From positions 106,384 to 170,383 of the forward strand of contig DASSKK010000001.1 of the NCBI GenBank assembly GCA_035690495.1: DNA of 64,000 nucleotides, written 5' to 3'. The stretch is from DASSKK01 sp035690495. GTDB taxonomy: Bacteria; Actinomycetota; Actinomycetes; Propionibacteriales; Nocardioidaceae. A program made the position numbers and the translations under genes. Under the pieces are notes generated by a model, which was not told the DNA's origin, did not search any database, and saw only the letters and a program-made list of their open reading frames with translations. Each line of letters begins with the position of its first letter. Within the stretch, counting starts at the first letter, position 1. This document shows, piece after piece, positions 16,494 to 24,683 of this stretch.

Positions 16494-16593
16494 CGCACGA
16501 CCACGCCGACAGGCGCTCGGCAGAGATGGCGATGACCTTTGTCCGGTTCGCGGCTTCTGACGGATCGAAGTGCCTGTTCCCGTGGCTGTCGGA

Positions 16594-17552
16594 TCAGCTG
16601 TCCCCGGCGGCCTCGAGGAGTCGTCGCCCAATCGCGCGGGCAGCCCGCTGCACCTCCGCGCCGGCCACGATCCGGTACGGCGCGGAGGTCCCGGCGAGCA
16701 TCTCGGCGTACCAGTACGGGTTGCTCGTGCTGCCGACCAGCCGGCAGGTCTGCTCGTCGACCGGTTCGATGCGTCCGAGGGCACGAGGCAGGCACGTCTT
16801 CACGGTCCCGACCGCGGCTTCGAACACGACCTCCACGTCGTACTCCCACCCGACCGCGAGATGCTCCTCCAGCATCGCCACGGGGTCGAAGGCGCTCGGC
16901 GGCTCGAACGTGTCGGTGAGCGCCTGCACGTCCCCACCCGGTCGACCCGGTAGGCGCGGAGCGCGTCCGCCCGGTGGGAGCGGCACAGCAGGTACCACCG
17001 GCCGTGGCGCACGACGACCGCCCACGGGTCGACTCGCTTGGTCCACTCCGAGCCCGCCTCGGAGCGGTAGTCGATCTGCACCGAGCGGTGGTCCGCGCAC
17101 GCCTGCACGAGGTCGGCCGTCGTCGCCGGGTCGGGCCGGGCCGCGCCGCGGTCGGGCGCAGGCGCCGCGGCATGACGTACCGCCTCGGCCTGGGCGGCGA
17201 CCGGCTCGGGCAGCGCGCGCACGATCTTGCCGAGCGCAGAGCCCACCGGATTGGTGGGGTCGCTCGCCTCGTGGTGTCCGTCGAGCACCGCCATCACCAG
17301 TCCGAGCGCCTCGACGGCGCTGAACATCAGCGGGGGCAGCCGCAGCCCGCGGCCGACCCGGTAGCCGCCGTAGGGGCCGCGCACCGACTCGATCGGGATG
17401 CCGGCCTCGCGCAGGATGCCGACGTAGCGGCGGGCGGCGCGCTCGGAGACACCGAGCTTGTCGCCGAGCCGGTCCGCGGTGATCCCCGGGCTGGTCTGCA
17501 CGAGCTCGAGGGCCAGCAGTGCCCGCGCCGTGGGGCTTCCGTCGGGTGTCAC
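16594..17552 (-). pseudogene. WYL-domain transcriptional regulator, frameshifted
   Basis: The N-terminal 205 residues, from GTG 17552, read as a deoR-type winged HTH (SPGITADRLGDKLGVSERAARRYVGILREAG) and the first half of a WYL domain (GSEWTKRVDPWAVVVRHGRWYLLCRSHRADALRAYRVDRV). At about 16931-16940 (a run TCCCC on the plus strand) the frame breaks. The C-terminal half continues in another frame as VQALTDTFEPPSAFDPVAML... to the stop at 16594, giving a normal family length of ~320. One base appears lost. It may be a real pseudogene or an assembly error. Confidence 0.75.
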
Positions 17553-17635
17553 CGTCTCTCACCAACCGCTCCATGACCCAAGATCCGGGTCGAACCCGGA
17601 AGCAGAACGTCCTGAACCGAGGTTAGCGTCTCGGC

Positions 17636-18208
17636 ATGGAGAACACCTACGCACCTGACGCCGGGCACACAGAGCCCTTCGAGCTGGTGCTCGACGGCGA
17701 CGAGGTCGCCACGATGCTCAACTCGCTGGAGCGCATCCGGCGCACGTTCGCGTGGAAGACCGGTGGCCTGGACGCGGACGGGCTGCGGGCCACGATCGCG
17801 GCGAGCACGATGACCCTGGGCGGGCTCGTCAAGCACCTCGCCTTCGTCGAGGCGGACTGGTTCGCGGTGAAGCTGCGCGAGGAGCCGATCGGCCCGCCGT
17901 GGGACGGGGTGGACTTCGACGCGCACCCGGACTGGGAGTGGGAGTCCGCGGCGCAGGACAGCCCCGCCGAGCTCTACGCGATGTATGCGGCAGCGGTCGC
18001 ACGATCCCGAGGCATGGTCGCAGCCGCGCTGGCCGAGGGAGGTGCCGACCAGCCGAGCCACCTGACCTGGCCCGACGGGCGGACTGCGAACCTGCGGCGG
18101 CTCGTCGCGGACATGATCGAGGAGTACGCCCGGCACACCGGACACGCCGATCTGCTGCGCGAGGCCGTCGACGGACTGGTCGGCGAGGACCCGCCTGGGT
18201 CACCATGA
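17636..18208 (+). CDS. DinB-fold protein (DUF664, putative mycothiol-dependent enzyme)
   Basis: A 190-residue four-helix-bundle protein. GGLVKHLAFVEADWFAVKL (about residues 62-80) holds the first metal-binding His. LRRLVADMIEEYARHTGHADLLREAVDG (about 152-179) carries the paired His residues typical of DinB/DUF664 proteins. These bind one metal ion and often act as mycothiol-dependent S-transferases or isomerases in actinobacteria; the substrate here is unknown. ATG 17636, divergent from the WYL gene 83 bp away, which could have regulated it before it was broken. Confidence 0.78.
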   Translation: MENTYAPDAGHTEPFELVLDGDEVATMLNSLERIRRTFAWKTGGLDADGLRATIAASTMTLGGLVKHLAFVEADWFAVKLREEPIGPPWDGVDFDAHPDWEWESAAQDSPAELYAMYAAAVARSRGMVAAALAEGGADQPSHLTWPDGRTANLRRLVADMIEEYARHTGHADLLREAVDGLVGEDPPGSP

Positions 18209-18273
18209 GGGTCATGCAGGAGGTGAACCGCGGCCGGGGTCTCGACGGGCTCGACGGCCGTGAGGATGGCGGC

Positions 18274-18567
18274 ATGGACCTGGAGTTCAGCGGCGAGATC
18301 TGGGAGTGGCGCGGCCCCGCGCCGTACTACTTCGTCACGGTCCCGGACGAGGAGAGCCGCGACCTGGACGCGGTGGCCGGAGCGGTGAGCTACGGCTGGG
18401 GGATGATCCCGGTGCTGGTGCGGATCGGCGAGACCGAGTGGGAGACGTCGCTGTGGCCGAAGGACGGTGGGTACGTCGTGCCGCTCAAGGACGCGGTGCG
18501 GCGCGCAGAGGGGATCTTCGAGGGCGACACCGTCGCCGTCTGCCTCGCGGTGCCCGGTCCACGGTGA
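18274..18567 (+). CDS. DUF1905 domain protein
   Basis: A 97-residue protein. MDLEFSGEIWEWRGPAPYYF, WGMIPVLVRIGETEWETSLWP and GGYVVPLKDAVRRAEGIFEGD match DUF1905, a small beta-barrel domain of unknown function often fused to or next to YdeI/OmpD-associated proteins. The ATG at 18274 begins the domain; upstream in-frame ATGs (e.g. 18205, which overlaps the preceding stop) give non-homologous residues. It probably follows the DinB-fold gene in one transcript. Confidence 0.72.
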   Translation: MDLEFSGEIWEWRGPAPYYFVTVPDEESRDLDAVAGAVSYGWGMIPVLVRIGETEWETSLWPKDGGYVVPLKDAVRRAEGIFEGDTVAVCLAVPGPR

Positions 18568-18576
18568 CCTCGGTCC

Positions 18577-19680
18577 TCACGAGGGCAGGGTGAGCTCCAG
18601 GTCGAGCCAGCGGGCGAGATCGCGGATCTCCCGAGCGATCGCCGCCTCCATGGTCTTGGTGAACGGCGCGTCCCGGTAGATCGCGTCGACCCGCAGCACC
18701 CCGGTCTTCCGGTCCGCGGTCGCGTCGAGCTTGCCGACCAGCCGGTCGCCGTACAGGATCGGCATCGCCCAGTAGCCCCACCGTCGCTTCGCGGCCGGCT
18801 TGTACATCTCCAGCTGGTAGTCGAACTCGAACAGCTCGGTCATCCGCTTGCGGTCGAAGACCAGCCGGTCGAGCGGGGAGAGCAGGGCCGCGCGACCGGA
18901 GAAGGAGCCGCCGAGGTACGCCGGGTCGACGCGCCAGGTGCCGCGCACGCCTTCGACCACGGCCGGCTCGCCGGCGGTGCCGATCTCCTCCTGCTCGGCC
19001 TGGAGGTAGGTCTTGCCGCGGGCGATGCCGAGCGCGCGGATCTGCCGCTCGCCGCGGATGCGCTGGGCGTCCTCGGACGGCACGGGCGGCTCGTCGGGAT
19101 AGACGCGCTCGGCCAGGTCCCACAACGGGGTCCGGTCCTGGTAGCCGGCGCGCGCCACCTCGCCGCGCTGGACCATCAGGTCGAGCAGGACGCGCACGTT
19201 GCGGTCGTTGGTCCAACCGCTGGACTCCCACGGCACCAGCGTCGTGTCGGGCAGCTCGGAGGACGGCAGCGGCCCCTCGTCGTACAGCTTGGTGAGGATG
19301 TCGCGCCGGCAGTCGTCGTTGGCCTGCACCCAGTCGCGGATGTCCTCCTGCCACTCCTTGAGCGCGCCGGTGCCGGGCCAGTCGGCCATCTCGGCGCGGT
19401 ACAGCGCGATGTCCTCCGCGGGCCGGAGTCGTTGCCGGAGCTCGACCAGCGAGCCGTCGTCCTGCGAGGCCTCCAGGTCGCCGGGCCGGTGCGCGTCGCC
19501 GAGCCGGGTCCACATCACCAGCTCCGCACTCGGCGCCACCGCGGCCGTGGGCTCGAGCTGCACGAGTGTCAGGTGTCGTACGGCTTGCAGCAGGTCGGTG
19601 GGACGCGCCTTGTCCAGCAGCTGTGCGCGTACGGCGATCCGGCGTGCGTCGGCGCGCGAGAGCCGGTGCGGCTCAGCCAC
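18577..19680 (-). CDS. YcaQ-like winged-helix DNA glycosylase family protein (HTH_42)
   Basis: A 367-residue protein starting MAEPHRLSRADARRIAVRAQ and containing LTLVQLEPTAAVAPSAELVMWTRLG, YQLEMYKPAAKRRWGYWAMP and ILYGDRLVGKLDATADRK, the hallmark segments of the HTH_42/DUF1006 family. Members such as YcaQ and AlkX/AZL repair interstrand crosslinks or bulky adducts. Activity here is inferred. GTG 19678-19680 overlaps the end of the upstream hydrolase by 8 bp, so the two are co-transcribed. Confidence 0.8.
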   Translation of the reverse strand: MAEPHRLSRADARRIAVRAQLLDKARPTDLLQAVRHLTLVQLEPTAAVAPSAELVMWTRLGDAHRPGDLEASQDDGSLVELRQRLRPAEDIALYRAEMADWPGTGALKEWQEDIRDWVQANDDCRRDILTKLYDEGPLPSSELPDTTLVPWESSGWTNDRNVRVLLDLMVQRGEVARAGYQDRTPLWDLAERVYPDEPPVPSEDAQRIRGERQIRALGIARGKTYLQAEQEEIGTAGEPAVVEGVRGTWRVDPAYLGGSFSGRAALLSPLDRLVFDRKRMTELFEFDYQLEMYKPAAKRRWGYWAMPILYGDRLVGKLDATADRKTGVLRVDAIYRDAPFTKTMEAAIAREIRDLARWLDLELTLPS

Positions 19681-20401
19681 GACCCTCCCGCTCGTCCGCC
19701 TTCTCGGCAGCGTCGAGGAGCACCTGTGCGAGAGCATCGGGCTGGGTGAGCTGCGGCCAGTGACCGCCGGGCAGGTCGACGTACTCGACGTCGCGGACCT
19801 TCGCGAGCTCCGGCAGGTCGCCGCCGTCGACCCACCCGCGGAGGTCGGCGGCGGTGTACTCCGGGCAGACGGCCGTCACGGGTACGTCGTAGCGGCGTTC
19901 GTCGCTCAGGCTCACGGGGTCGGTGAGCACCCGCTCGGGAGCGGGGATCGCCTCGGCGTAGAAGCGGGCCAGCCTCTCCTCGTCGAAGTCGACGACGTTC
20001 GCGTCCTCGCCCATCTGCTTCCAGTCGGGCATCGCGACCTCGCCGTTGCTCGCCGGGAGCCCGCCGAGGAGCTGCTCGCCGTCGGCGGACGGGAAACCTC
20101 CGACGTAGACCGCGCGGGCGACCCGATCGGGCCTCGCATCCACCGCGGCGTGGCCGATGCCGCTGCCCGCCGAGTGGCCGACCAGCAGCACCGGTCCGTT
20201 CGCAGCGCCGAGCGCGTCGACGGCGGCGACCACCGCGTCGACCTGGTCCTGCAGAGTGATGCCGGCACGGTCGGCGTCCTTGCTCTCCATGCCGGGCAGC
20301 GTCAGCGGGTGGGGTCGGTGGCCGGCCGTGTCGAGCGCAGGGGTCACCGCGTCCCATGACGAGCCGTCGAGCCACAGTCCGGGAATCAAGATGATGTCCA
20401 T
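19673..20401 (-). CDS. Alpha/beta hydrolase
   Basis: A 242-residue serine hydrolase starting MDIILIPGLWLDGSSWDAV, with the nucleophile elbow LLVGHSAGSGIGH (Ser ~ residue 82) and the C-terminal catalytic His in LPGGHWPQLTQPDALA; an Asp-bearing turn precedes it. It is similar to small esterases/lipases of the fold-6 type; the substrate is unknown. ATG 20399-20401, with no strong Shine-Dalgarno. Coupled to the YcaQ-like gene downstream. Confidence 0.8.
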   Translation of the reverse strand: MDIILIPGLWLDGSSWDAVTPALDTAGHRPHPLTLPGMESKDADRAGITLQDQVDAVVAAVDALGAANGPVLLVGHSAGSGIGHAAVDARPDRVARAVYVGGFPSADGEQLLGGLPASNGEVAMPDWKQMGEDANVVDFDEERLARFYAEAIPAPERVLTDPVSLSDERRYDVPVTAVCPEYTAADLRGWVDGGDLPELAKVRDVEYVDLPGGHWPQLTQPDALAQVLLDAAEKADEREGRG

Positions 20402-20493
20402 GTGCGGCACCGTAACGCCGTTTCCGGACAGTCCGCCTCCGGTTGTGATCCGTCCTGACCAAATCGCCGGGGACAGGAGCCGTCGGCAGGGTC

Positions 20494-20992
20494 TCAGCGG
20501 CGCGCGTGGCCGAGCCGCAGCCGTGGGTCGTCGGAGACGCAGTGCTCGAGGAACCGCACCACCCCGCCGGGTCGCAGCACGCGGCGTACCTCCGCCAGAG
20601 CGTGGGCCCATTCGGGCAGCGAGCACATCACCAGACAGAACACGACGGCGTCGGCGGACTGGTCGTCGGCAGGGAGACGCTCGGCGCGGCCGGGCACCAC
20701 CCGCAGCGGGACAGGGGCGGCCACGGCTGCGTCCGCGGCCAGCCTGCGCAGCGTGGGCTCCGGCTCGACGGCGAGCACGCGCTCGACGGTGCTGGGGTAG
20801 TGGTCGAAGTTCAGCCCGTTCCCGCACCCGACCTCGACGACGGTCCCGGTCACCGGCGAGGAACTCCTCGCGCAGATCCGCCAGCCCCTCGGACTCGAGG
20901 CGCGGACCGAGCCGGGCGTAGAACCTGCCGAACACCGGCCGGGGGCGGTCGGCCTCGTCCGCGTTTGCCGCCCCGGCTCGCTTCCGGGTCAT
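20494..20992 (-). pseudogene. Class I SAM-dependent methyltransferase, frameshifted and truncated
   Basis: From ATG 20990-20992 an N-terminal segment MTRKRAGAANADEADRPRPV...LADLREEFLAG reads in one frame. The SAM-binding core TGTVVEVGCGNGLNFDHYP, with motif I EVGCGNG, continues one base out of frame at about 20852. The core then runs through VLAVEPEP, FCLVMCSLPE and VRRVLRPGG before an early stop at 20494; family members continue ~60 residues beyond the DDPRL region. A broken gene is therefore likely, unless the shift is an assembly error. Confidence 0.7.
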
Positions 20993-21019
20993 CCACACAC
21001 GGTATGACAGGTTGGACAC

Positions 21020-21808
21020 ATGACCGCATCTGTACTGCTCACCGGGGGGACCGGCACGCTCGGCCGGCTCGTCCTGCCACGGCTGCGGGAGGCGGGCCTC
21101 GCCGTACGCGTGCTGAGCCGCCACCCGCACGAGTCGCAGGAGGAGGGCATCGAGTACGTCGTGGGCGACCTGGCTGCCGACACGGGGGTGCAGGCAGCGG
21201 TCGCGGAGGTGGACACGATCGTGCACTGCGCGGGCACCCCGAAGCGCGACGAGTTCATCGCCCGCAACCTGGTGCGCGCGGCCGCCGCGGGAGGCTCTCC
21301 GCACCTGGTGAACATCTCGGTCGTCGGCGCAGACCGGATCCCGGTGACGGGCCGGCTGGACAACGCGATGTTCGGCTACTTCGCAGCCAAGCGCGCCGCC
21401 GAACGCGTGGTCGAAGGCTCCGGGCTGCCATGGACGACTCTGCGTGCGACGCAGTTCCACGACCTGGTGCTGACCGCGCTGAAGGCGATGGCCCGGCTGC
21501 CGGTGGTCCCGGTGCCCTCCGGCTTCCGGGCCCAGCCGGTCGATGCCGGCGAGGTCGCGGCGCGGATGGTCGAGCTCGCACTCGGCGAGCCCGCGGGTCT
21601 GGTGCCGGACATGGCCGGGCCCACCGTGCACGGCATGGACGAGCTGCTGCGCAGCTATCTTCAGGCCGCGGGGCTGCGGCGGGCGACGGTCCCGCTCCCG
21701 CTGCCCGGGCGGGCGGCGCGTGCGTTCCGCGAGGGAGCCAACCTCGCGCCGGACCGGGCGGTCGGCACCCGCACGTGGGAGCAGTTTCTCGCCGAGCAGG
21801 GACGCTAG
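21020..21808 (+). CDS. NAD(P)-binding atypical SDR / NmrA-like protein
   Basis: A 262-residue protein. VLLTGGTGTLGRLVLPRLRE (residues 5-24) is the GxxGxxG Rossmann loop of extended/atypical short-chain dehydrogenases. YVVGDLAAD follows, with NISVVGADRIP and YFAAKRAAERVV (a YxxxK-like pair, here FxxxK). These proteins act as isomerase-reductases or as redox sensors; the substrate is unknown. ATG 21020, only 27 bp from the divergent start of the broken methyltransferase. Confidence 0.75.
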   Translation: MTASVLLTGGTGTLGRLVLPRLREAGLAVRVLSRHPHESQEEGIEYVVGDLAADTGVQAAVAEVDTIVHCAGTPKRDEFIARNLVRAAAAGGSPHLVNISVVGADRIPVTGRLDNAMFGYFAAKRAAERVVEGSGLPWTTLRATQFHDLVLTALKAMARLPVVPVPSGFRAQPVDAGEVAARMVELALGEPAGLVPDMAGPTVHGMDELLRSYLQAAGLRRATVPLPLPGRAARAFREGANLAPDRAVGTRTWEQFLAEQGR

Positions 21809-21812
21809 TGCC

Positions 21813-21870
21813 GCGGTCATGCCGACAGGCACCGGTTCACGGGGCGGATGGTGCCTACGGGCATGACCGC
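21813..21870. repeat. Palindromic repeat, family D, copy 2
   Basis: 11-bp perfect arms (GCGGTCATGCC at 21813-21823, complement 21860-21870) enclose an inner perfect GGCACC/GGTGCC stem. It shares CATGCC...AGGCACC and GGTGC...GGGCATGA with the hairpin after dnaB. It begins 5 bp after the SDR stop and may end that transcript. Confidence 0.88.
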
Positions 21871-21960
21871 TTGCTACACGCGTCACTCGATCCCGGCTCA
21901 ACCGTCGCTGTGCCCGGCGGGAGTCGGGGCCCACGGCGCGCCGGCGGGTAACGTGCGGGC

Positions 21961-22653
21961 ATGCCCCTCACGGTGTCGGCGATCCGCCGCTACCCCGTCA
22001 AGTCGATGGGTGGGCAGGCGCTCGAGTCGGTGCTCGTGGACGCGCGCGGGCTCGCCGGTGATCGCTGGTACGCCGTGGTCGACGGCGACGGCCGGCTCGC
22101 CTCGGGCAAGAGCTCTCGCCGGTTCCGTCGTAGGGATGCGGTGTTCGACTTCCGTGCCGCAGGCGGGAACGGGCGCGTGTCGGTGAGCCGTGGACCCGAC
22201 CGATGGCTGGTCGGGGATCCGTTGCTGGACCGGGTGCTGAGCGAGGCGATGGGCGCACCGGTGCGCGTGGCCGCAGAGGACGGCGTACCCCATCAGGACG
22301 CGGGGGCGGTCTCGTTGGTAGGCAGCGCATCGCTGGACTGGTGCCGTCGCCACCTCGGCATGGACGCGGGTCCGCGGCGGCTGCGGGTAAACGTGGTCGT
22401 CGACACCGCGGAGCCTTTCGTCGAGGAGTCCTGGGTGGACGCGTCGGTGACGGTCGGCGAGGTGAAGCTGCGGATGGTCGAGCGCATCGAGCGGTGCCGG
22501 ATGGTGGATCTCGCCCAGGACGGCGTGGCGACCGGCGCCCCGTTCCTGAAGGCGCTCGGCGGTGAGCGCGAGCTGTGCCTCGGCGTCTACGCCGACGTCG
22601 AGCGGACGGGCCGGCTCGCGGTCGGCGACGAGCTGCTGCCCGGAGAGCGTTAG
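21961..22653 (+). CDS. MOSC domain protein
   Basis: A 230-residue protein with an N-terminal MOSC beta-barrel (MPLTVSAIRRYPVKSMGGQAL, GLAGDRWYAVVD) and a C-terminal MOSC domain (RRLRVNVVVDT, VERIERCRMVDL with the conserved Cys, ALGGERELCLGVYADV). MOSC proteins carry sulfur or bind molybdenum cofactor (mARC/YcbX-like) to reduce N-hydroxylated compounds. Direct redox partner genes are absent nearby. ATG 21961. Confidence 0.82.
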   Translation: MPLTVSAIRRYPVKSMGGQALESVLVDARGLAGDRWYAVVDGDGRLASGKSSRRFRRRDAVFDFRAAGGNGRVSVSRGPDRWLVGDPLLDRVLSEAMGAPVRVAAEDGVPHQDAGAVSLVGSASLDWCRRHLGMDAGPRRLRVNVVVDTAEPFVEESWVDASVTVGEVKLRMVERIERCRMVDLAQDGVATGAPFLKALGGERELCLGVYADVERTGRLAVGDELLPGER

Positions 22654-22662
22654 TTGGTGCGG

Positions 22663-22684
22663 GGTCGCTTGGGCCGAAGCGACC
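22663..22684. terminator. Bidirectional hairpin between convergent genes
   Basis: GGTCGCTT (22663-22670) pairs perfectly with AAGCGACC (22677-22684) over a six-base loop, between the MOSC stop and the convergent gene's stop at 22718. Its position fits a shared terminator; no T-run. Confidence 0.55.
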
Positions 22685-22717
22685 TGGCGGCCTTCGACTG
22701 CGGCGAACCCTCCTCGG

Positions 22718-23125
22718 TCATGGCTGTAGTCGTTCGCAGGTCTCGCGGGCAGCGGTCAATACCACCGCTGCCTCGTCGCGGCCTCCTTGGTCGGTGACTG
22801 CCGTGACGAGTAGGCGGGCGACCGTTTCAGGCAAGCGGCCCGGTGGCAGTGGTTCACGGGCCAGTACGACGCCACCGACGACATGGACATGAACTATGGG
22901 GTCGCTGAGCTGGAACTGGTGCTCGGAGCTGAGCCACACGGATGGGGGACTGGCGCGTTTGAACATGCCACCGCGCTGAGGAGCCTCGACCCGGCTGCCG
23001 GGGACGCGGCTGAGGAGGTCGCCGAGGCCGGCGATGCCGAGTGTCCGCACGACTGAACCCAGGACGGCAGCGACTTCTTGCTGGTTCGAGGGGTCTACGT
23101 ACCCCTCCGGTGTCGGGACGGTCAT
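22718..23125 (-). CDS. Conserved-looking hypothetical protein, last gene of NYN operon
   Basis: A 135-residue soluble protein starting MTVPTPEGYVDPSNQQEVAA. No family recognised. Residues ~15-45 are helical with a VLGSVVRTLGIAGLG core, the middle (WLSSEHQFQLSDPIVHVHVVGGVVL) is beta-rich with two His, and the C-terminus is helical and ends in TCERLQP. Its ATG overlaps the stop of the tandem YbjQ gene (ATGA), so it is translated with it and probably functions with it. The start is fixed by this overlap. Confidence 0.6.
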   Translation of the reverse strand: MTVPTPEGYVDPSNQQEVAAVLGSVVRTLGIAGLGDLLSRVPGSRVEAPQRGGMFKRASPPSVWLSSEHQFQLSDPIVHVHVVGGVVLAREPLPPGRLPETVARLLVTAVTDQGGRDEAAVVLTAARETCERLQP

Positions 23126-23907
23126 GACAAGGGCAGGACCATGGTCGGTTCCACTGTGTTGCCGGTACCGATCTTGCGTACCGCGGTGCCGGAGGTGAAG
23201 AACTCGAGCGTGTGGGTGCCCCACATCCACTCCGAGGCGGACCACTCGACCCCGGTGATGCCGTCCGCCTGCATGCGCTCGGCTTCCTGCTGCATCCGGG
23301 TCAATGCGAGCTCGCGGGCGTCGTAGTAGCTCTGGGTCCATTGCGGCATCTCCACGTTGCGGCCCACCTGCTTCAGCGTCTGCAGCATCCCCTGCGCGGC
23401 GACGTGCCAGACACAGACGCCCATGACGAATTCGACCGGAGCGTGACCGGTATGGAGCAGGGTGTAGAAGTCCTGCACATTGAGGTGGCTGGTGAAGGGT
23501 CTCCCGTCGGGGCGACGGTAGGTGCCCGGGTCGTCCTTGGAGACAACGGAGGTGCCCACCGCGATGAACTCGATGTGATCCGCGCTCAGCCCGTGCTGAC
23601 GAAACGTCAGCCTGGTGCCCACGACCCCATCGGCTCCGATCTGCTCGGCCTCGGCGATCATCCGACCCATTGCGTTCATGCGCGCTGTGTACATCGCTTG
23701 GCTGAGCACCTGCAGTTCGGTGGACTGGCGCAGGTTCTGCTGCTGCCAGCCGATGTGAAACACCGAGGAACCCATGACGAACTCACGCGGCGCGAAGCCG
23801 GCAGTGTCCAGCAACGCGAACTCGCTCACCGACAGGTCCGAGGTCCATACCTTCGCGGCCTCGCCGAGTCGGGCCGAAGCGATCTCGTCTGGCTGCAGCT
23901 GGGTCAT
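23122..23907 (-). CDS. Tandem YbjQ/UPF0145 (heavy-metal-binding-like) domain protein
   Basis: A 261-residue protein with two related halves. Residues ~20-125 (VMGSSVFHIGWQQQNLR...IGADGVVGTRLTF...IEFIAVGTSV) and ~140-250 (VMGVCVWHVAAQGMLQ...MQADGITGVEWS...LEFFTSGTAV) each repeat the YbjQ pattern. YbjQ homologues form pentamers and are called heavy-metal-binding by prediction only. The duplication in one chain is noteworthy. ATG 23905-23907 shares a base with the preceding methyltransferase stop; GTG at 23910 is an alternative. Third gene of the operon. Confidence 0.72.
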   Translation of the reverse strand: MTQLQPDEIASARLGEAAKVWTSDLSVSEFALLDTAGFAPREFVMGSSVFHIGWQQQNLRQSTELQVLSQAMYTARMNAMGRMIAEAEQIGADGVVGTRLTFRQHGLSADHIEFIAVGTSVVSKDDPGTYRRPDGRPFTSHLNVQDFYTLLHTGHAPVEFVMGVCVWHVAAQGMLQTLKQVGRNVEMPQWTQSYYDARELALTRMQQEAERMQADGITGVEWSASEWMWGTHTLEFFTSGTAVRKIGTGNTVEPTMVLPLS

Positions 23908-24683
23908 CACAACTCCTTGGTTGGTTGGTCGCTTGTCGGGTGCGGGCGGGTCGCCTGCACGAAGGCGACTCGACCGAACCGATGGTCGACGTGCTCGACC
24001 TCGCGGGCGTCAGCGAAGCCGGCCTGCGCGAGCAGCGCGACGACGCCGTCGTCGAGGTTGCGGGCCATGGCCGGGTTGTTCGCCACGCGGGTGCGAAGGA
24101 GGCCGGGCAGGTGCCGGAGGGCGTGAGCCGGCCCGTGGCCGTGTGCGGCGTGGTCGTCGCCCTCGGCGTCCTGCGCCGCGCCTGCGAAGTCGACGACGGT
24201 GACCTTGCCTCCGGGCCGGAGGGCGCGAAGCGCATCGTGCGCGAAGGCCTCCCGGCCGTCGTCGTCCACGTGGTGCAGCGCCAGGGACGAGACCACATGG
24301 TCGAGGCAGGCGCCCTCTGCGGGGATCCGGTCCGCGTAGCCCTGGACGAGGGTGAGGGACACGTGTCGACGGCGCGCCTTCCGCGCGGCGCGGCGCAGGG
24401 CGGCTGCGTCGGGGTCGAGACCGGTGACCCGGGCGTCGGGGCGAGCCGCGAGCAGAGCGAACGACAGGTTGCCGGTGCCGCAGCCGACGTCGACGACCGC
24501 CTGACCGGCCGCGACGTCGGCGAGCTCGACTGCCCTCTGGTGCAGCGCGCGTACGCCGCTCACGCGGGTGAAGGCGTCGTACAGCGGGAGGAGCCAGGTC
24601 TTTCCCATGCCTGGCAGGAAGGGGCGGTCCCGCTCCTCTGGGGTGCGCTGGTCGATGATGCGGACCTCGCTCGCGCGGGTCAT
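23907..24683 (-). CDS. Class I SAM-dependent methyltransferase
   Basis: A 258-residue UbiE/MenG-like methyltransferase: motif I VVDVGCGTGNLSFALL (~residues 63-78), VTGLDPDAAALRRA with the acidic SAM-ribose ligand, DHVVSSLALHHV, and post-motif RPGGKVTVVDFAG. A His/Asp-rich loop (GDDHAAHGHGPAHALRH) follows, not typical of the family. The acceptor is unknown. The ATG overlaps the NYN stop (ATGA) and the stop overlaps the next start, so the four genes form a tightly coupled operon. Confidence 0.8.
   Translation of the reverse strand: MTRASEVRIIDQRTPEERDRPFLPGMGKTWLLPLYDAFTRVSGVRALHQRAVELADVAAGQAVVDVGCGTGNLSFALLAARPDARVTGLDPDAAALRRAARKARRRHVSLTLVQGYADRIPAEGACLDHVVSSLALHHVDDDGREAFAHDALRALRPGGKVTVVDFAGAAQDAEGDDHAAHGHGPAHALRHLPGLLRTRVANNPAMARNLDDGVVALLAQAGFADAREVEHVDHRFGRVAFVQATRPHPTSDQPTKEL

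Noticed and set aside
16931..16940. Programmed ribosomal frameshift in the WYL gene
   Set aside because: No slippery heptamer or downstream pseudoknot is evident; simple one-base loss is more likely.
22663..22684. tRNA-like or riboswitch structure
   Set aside because: Only one simple 8-bp stem-loop, no cloverleaf or conserved core; treated as a terminator.
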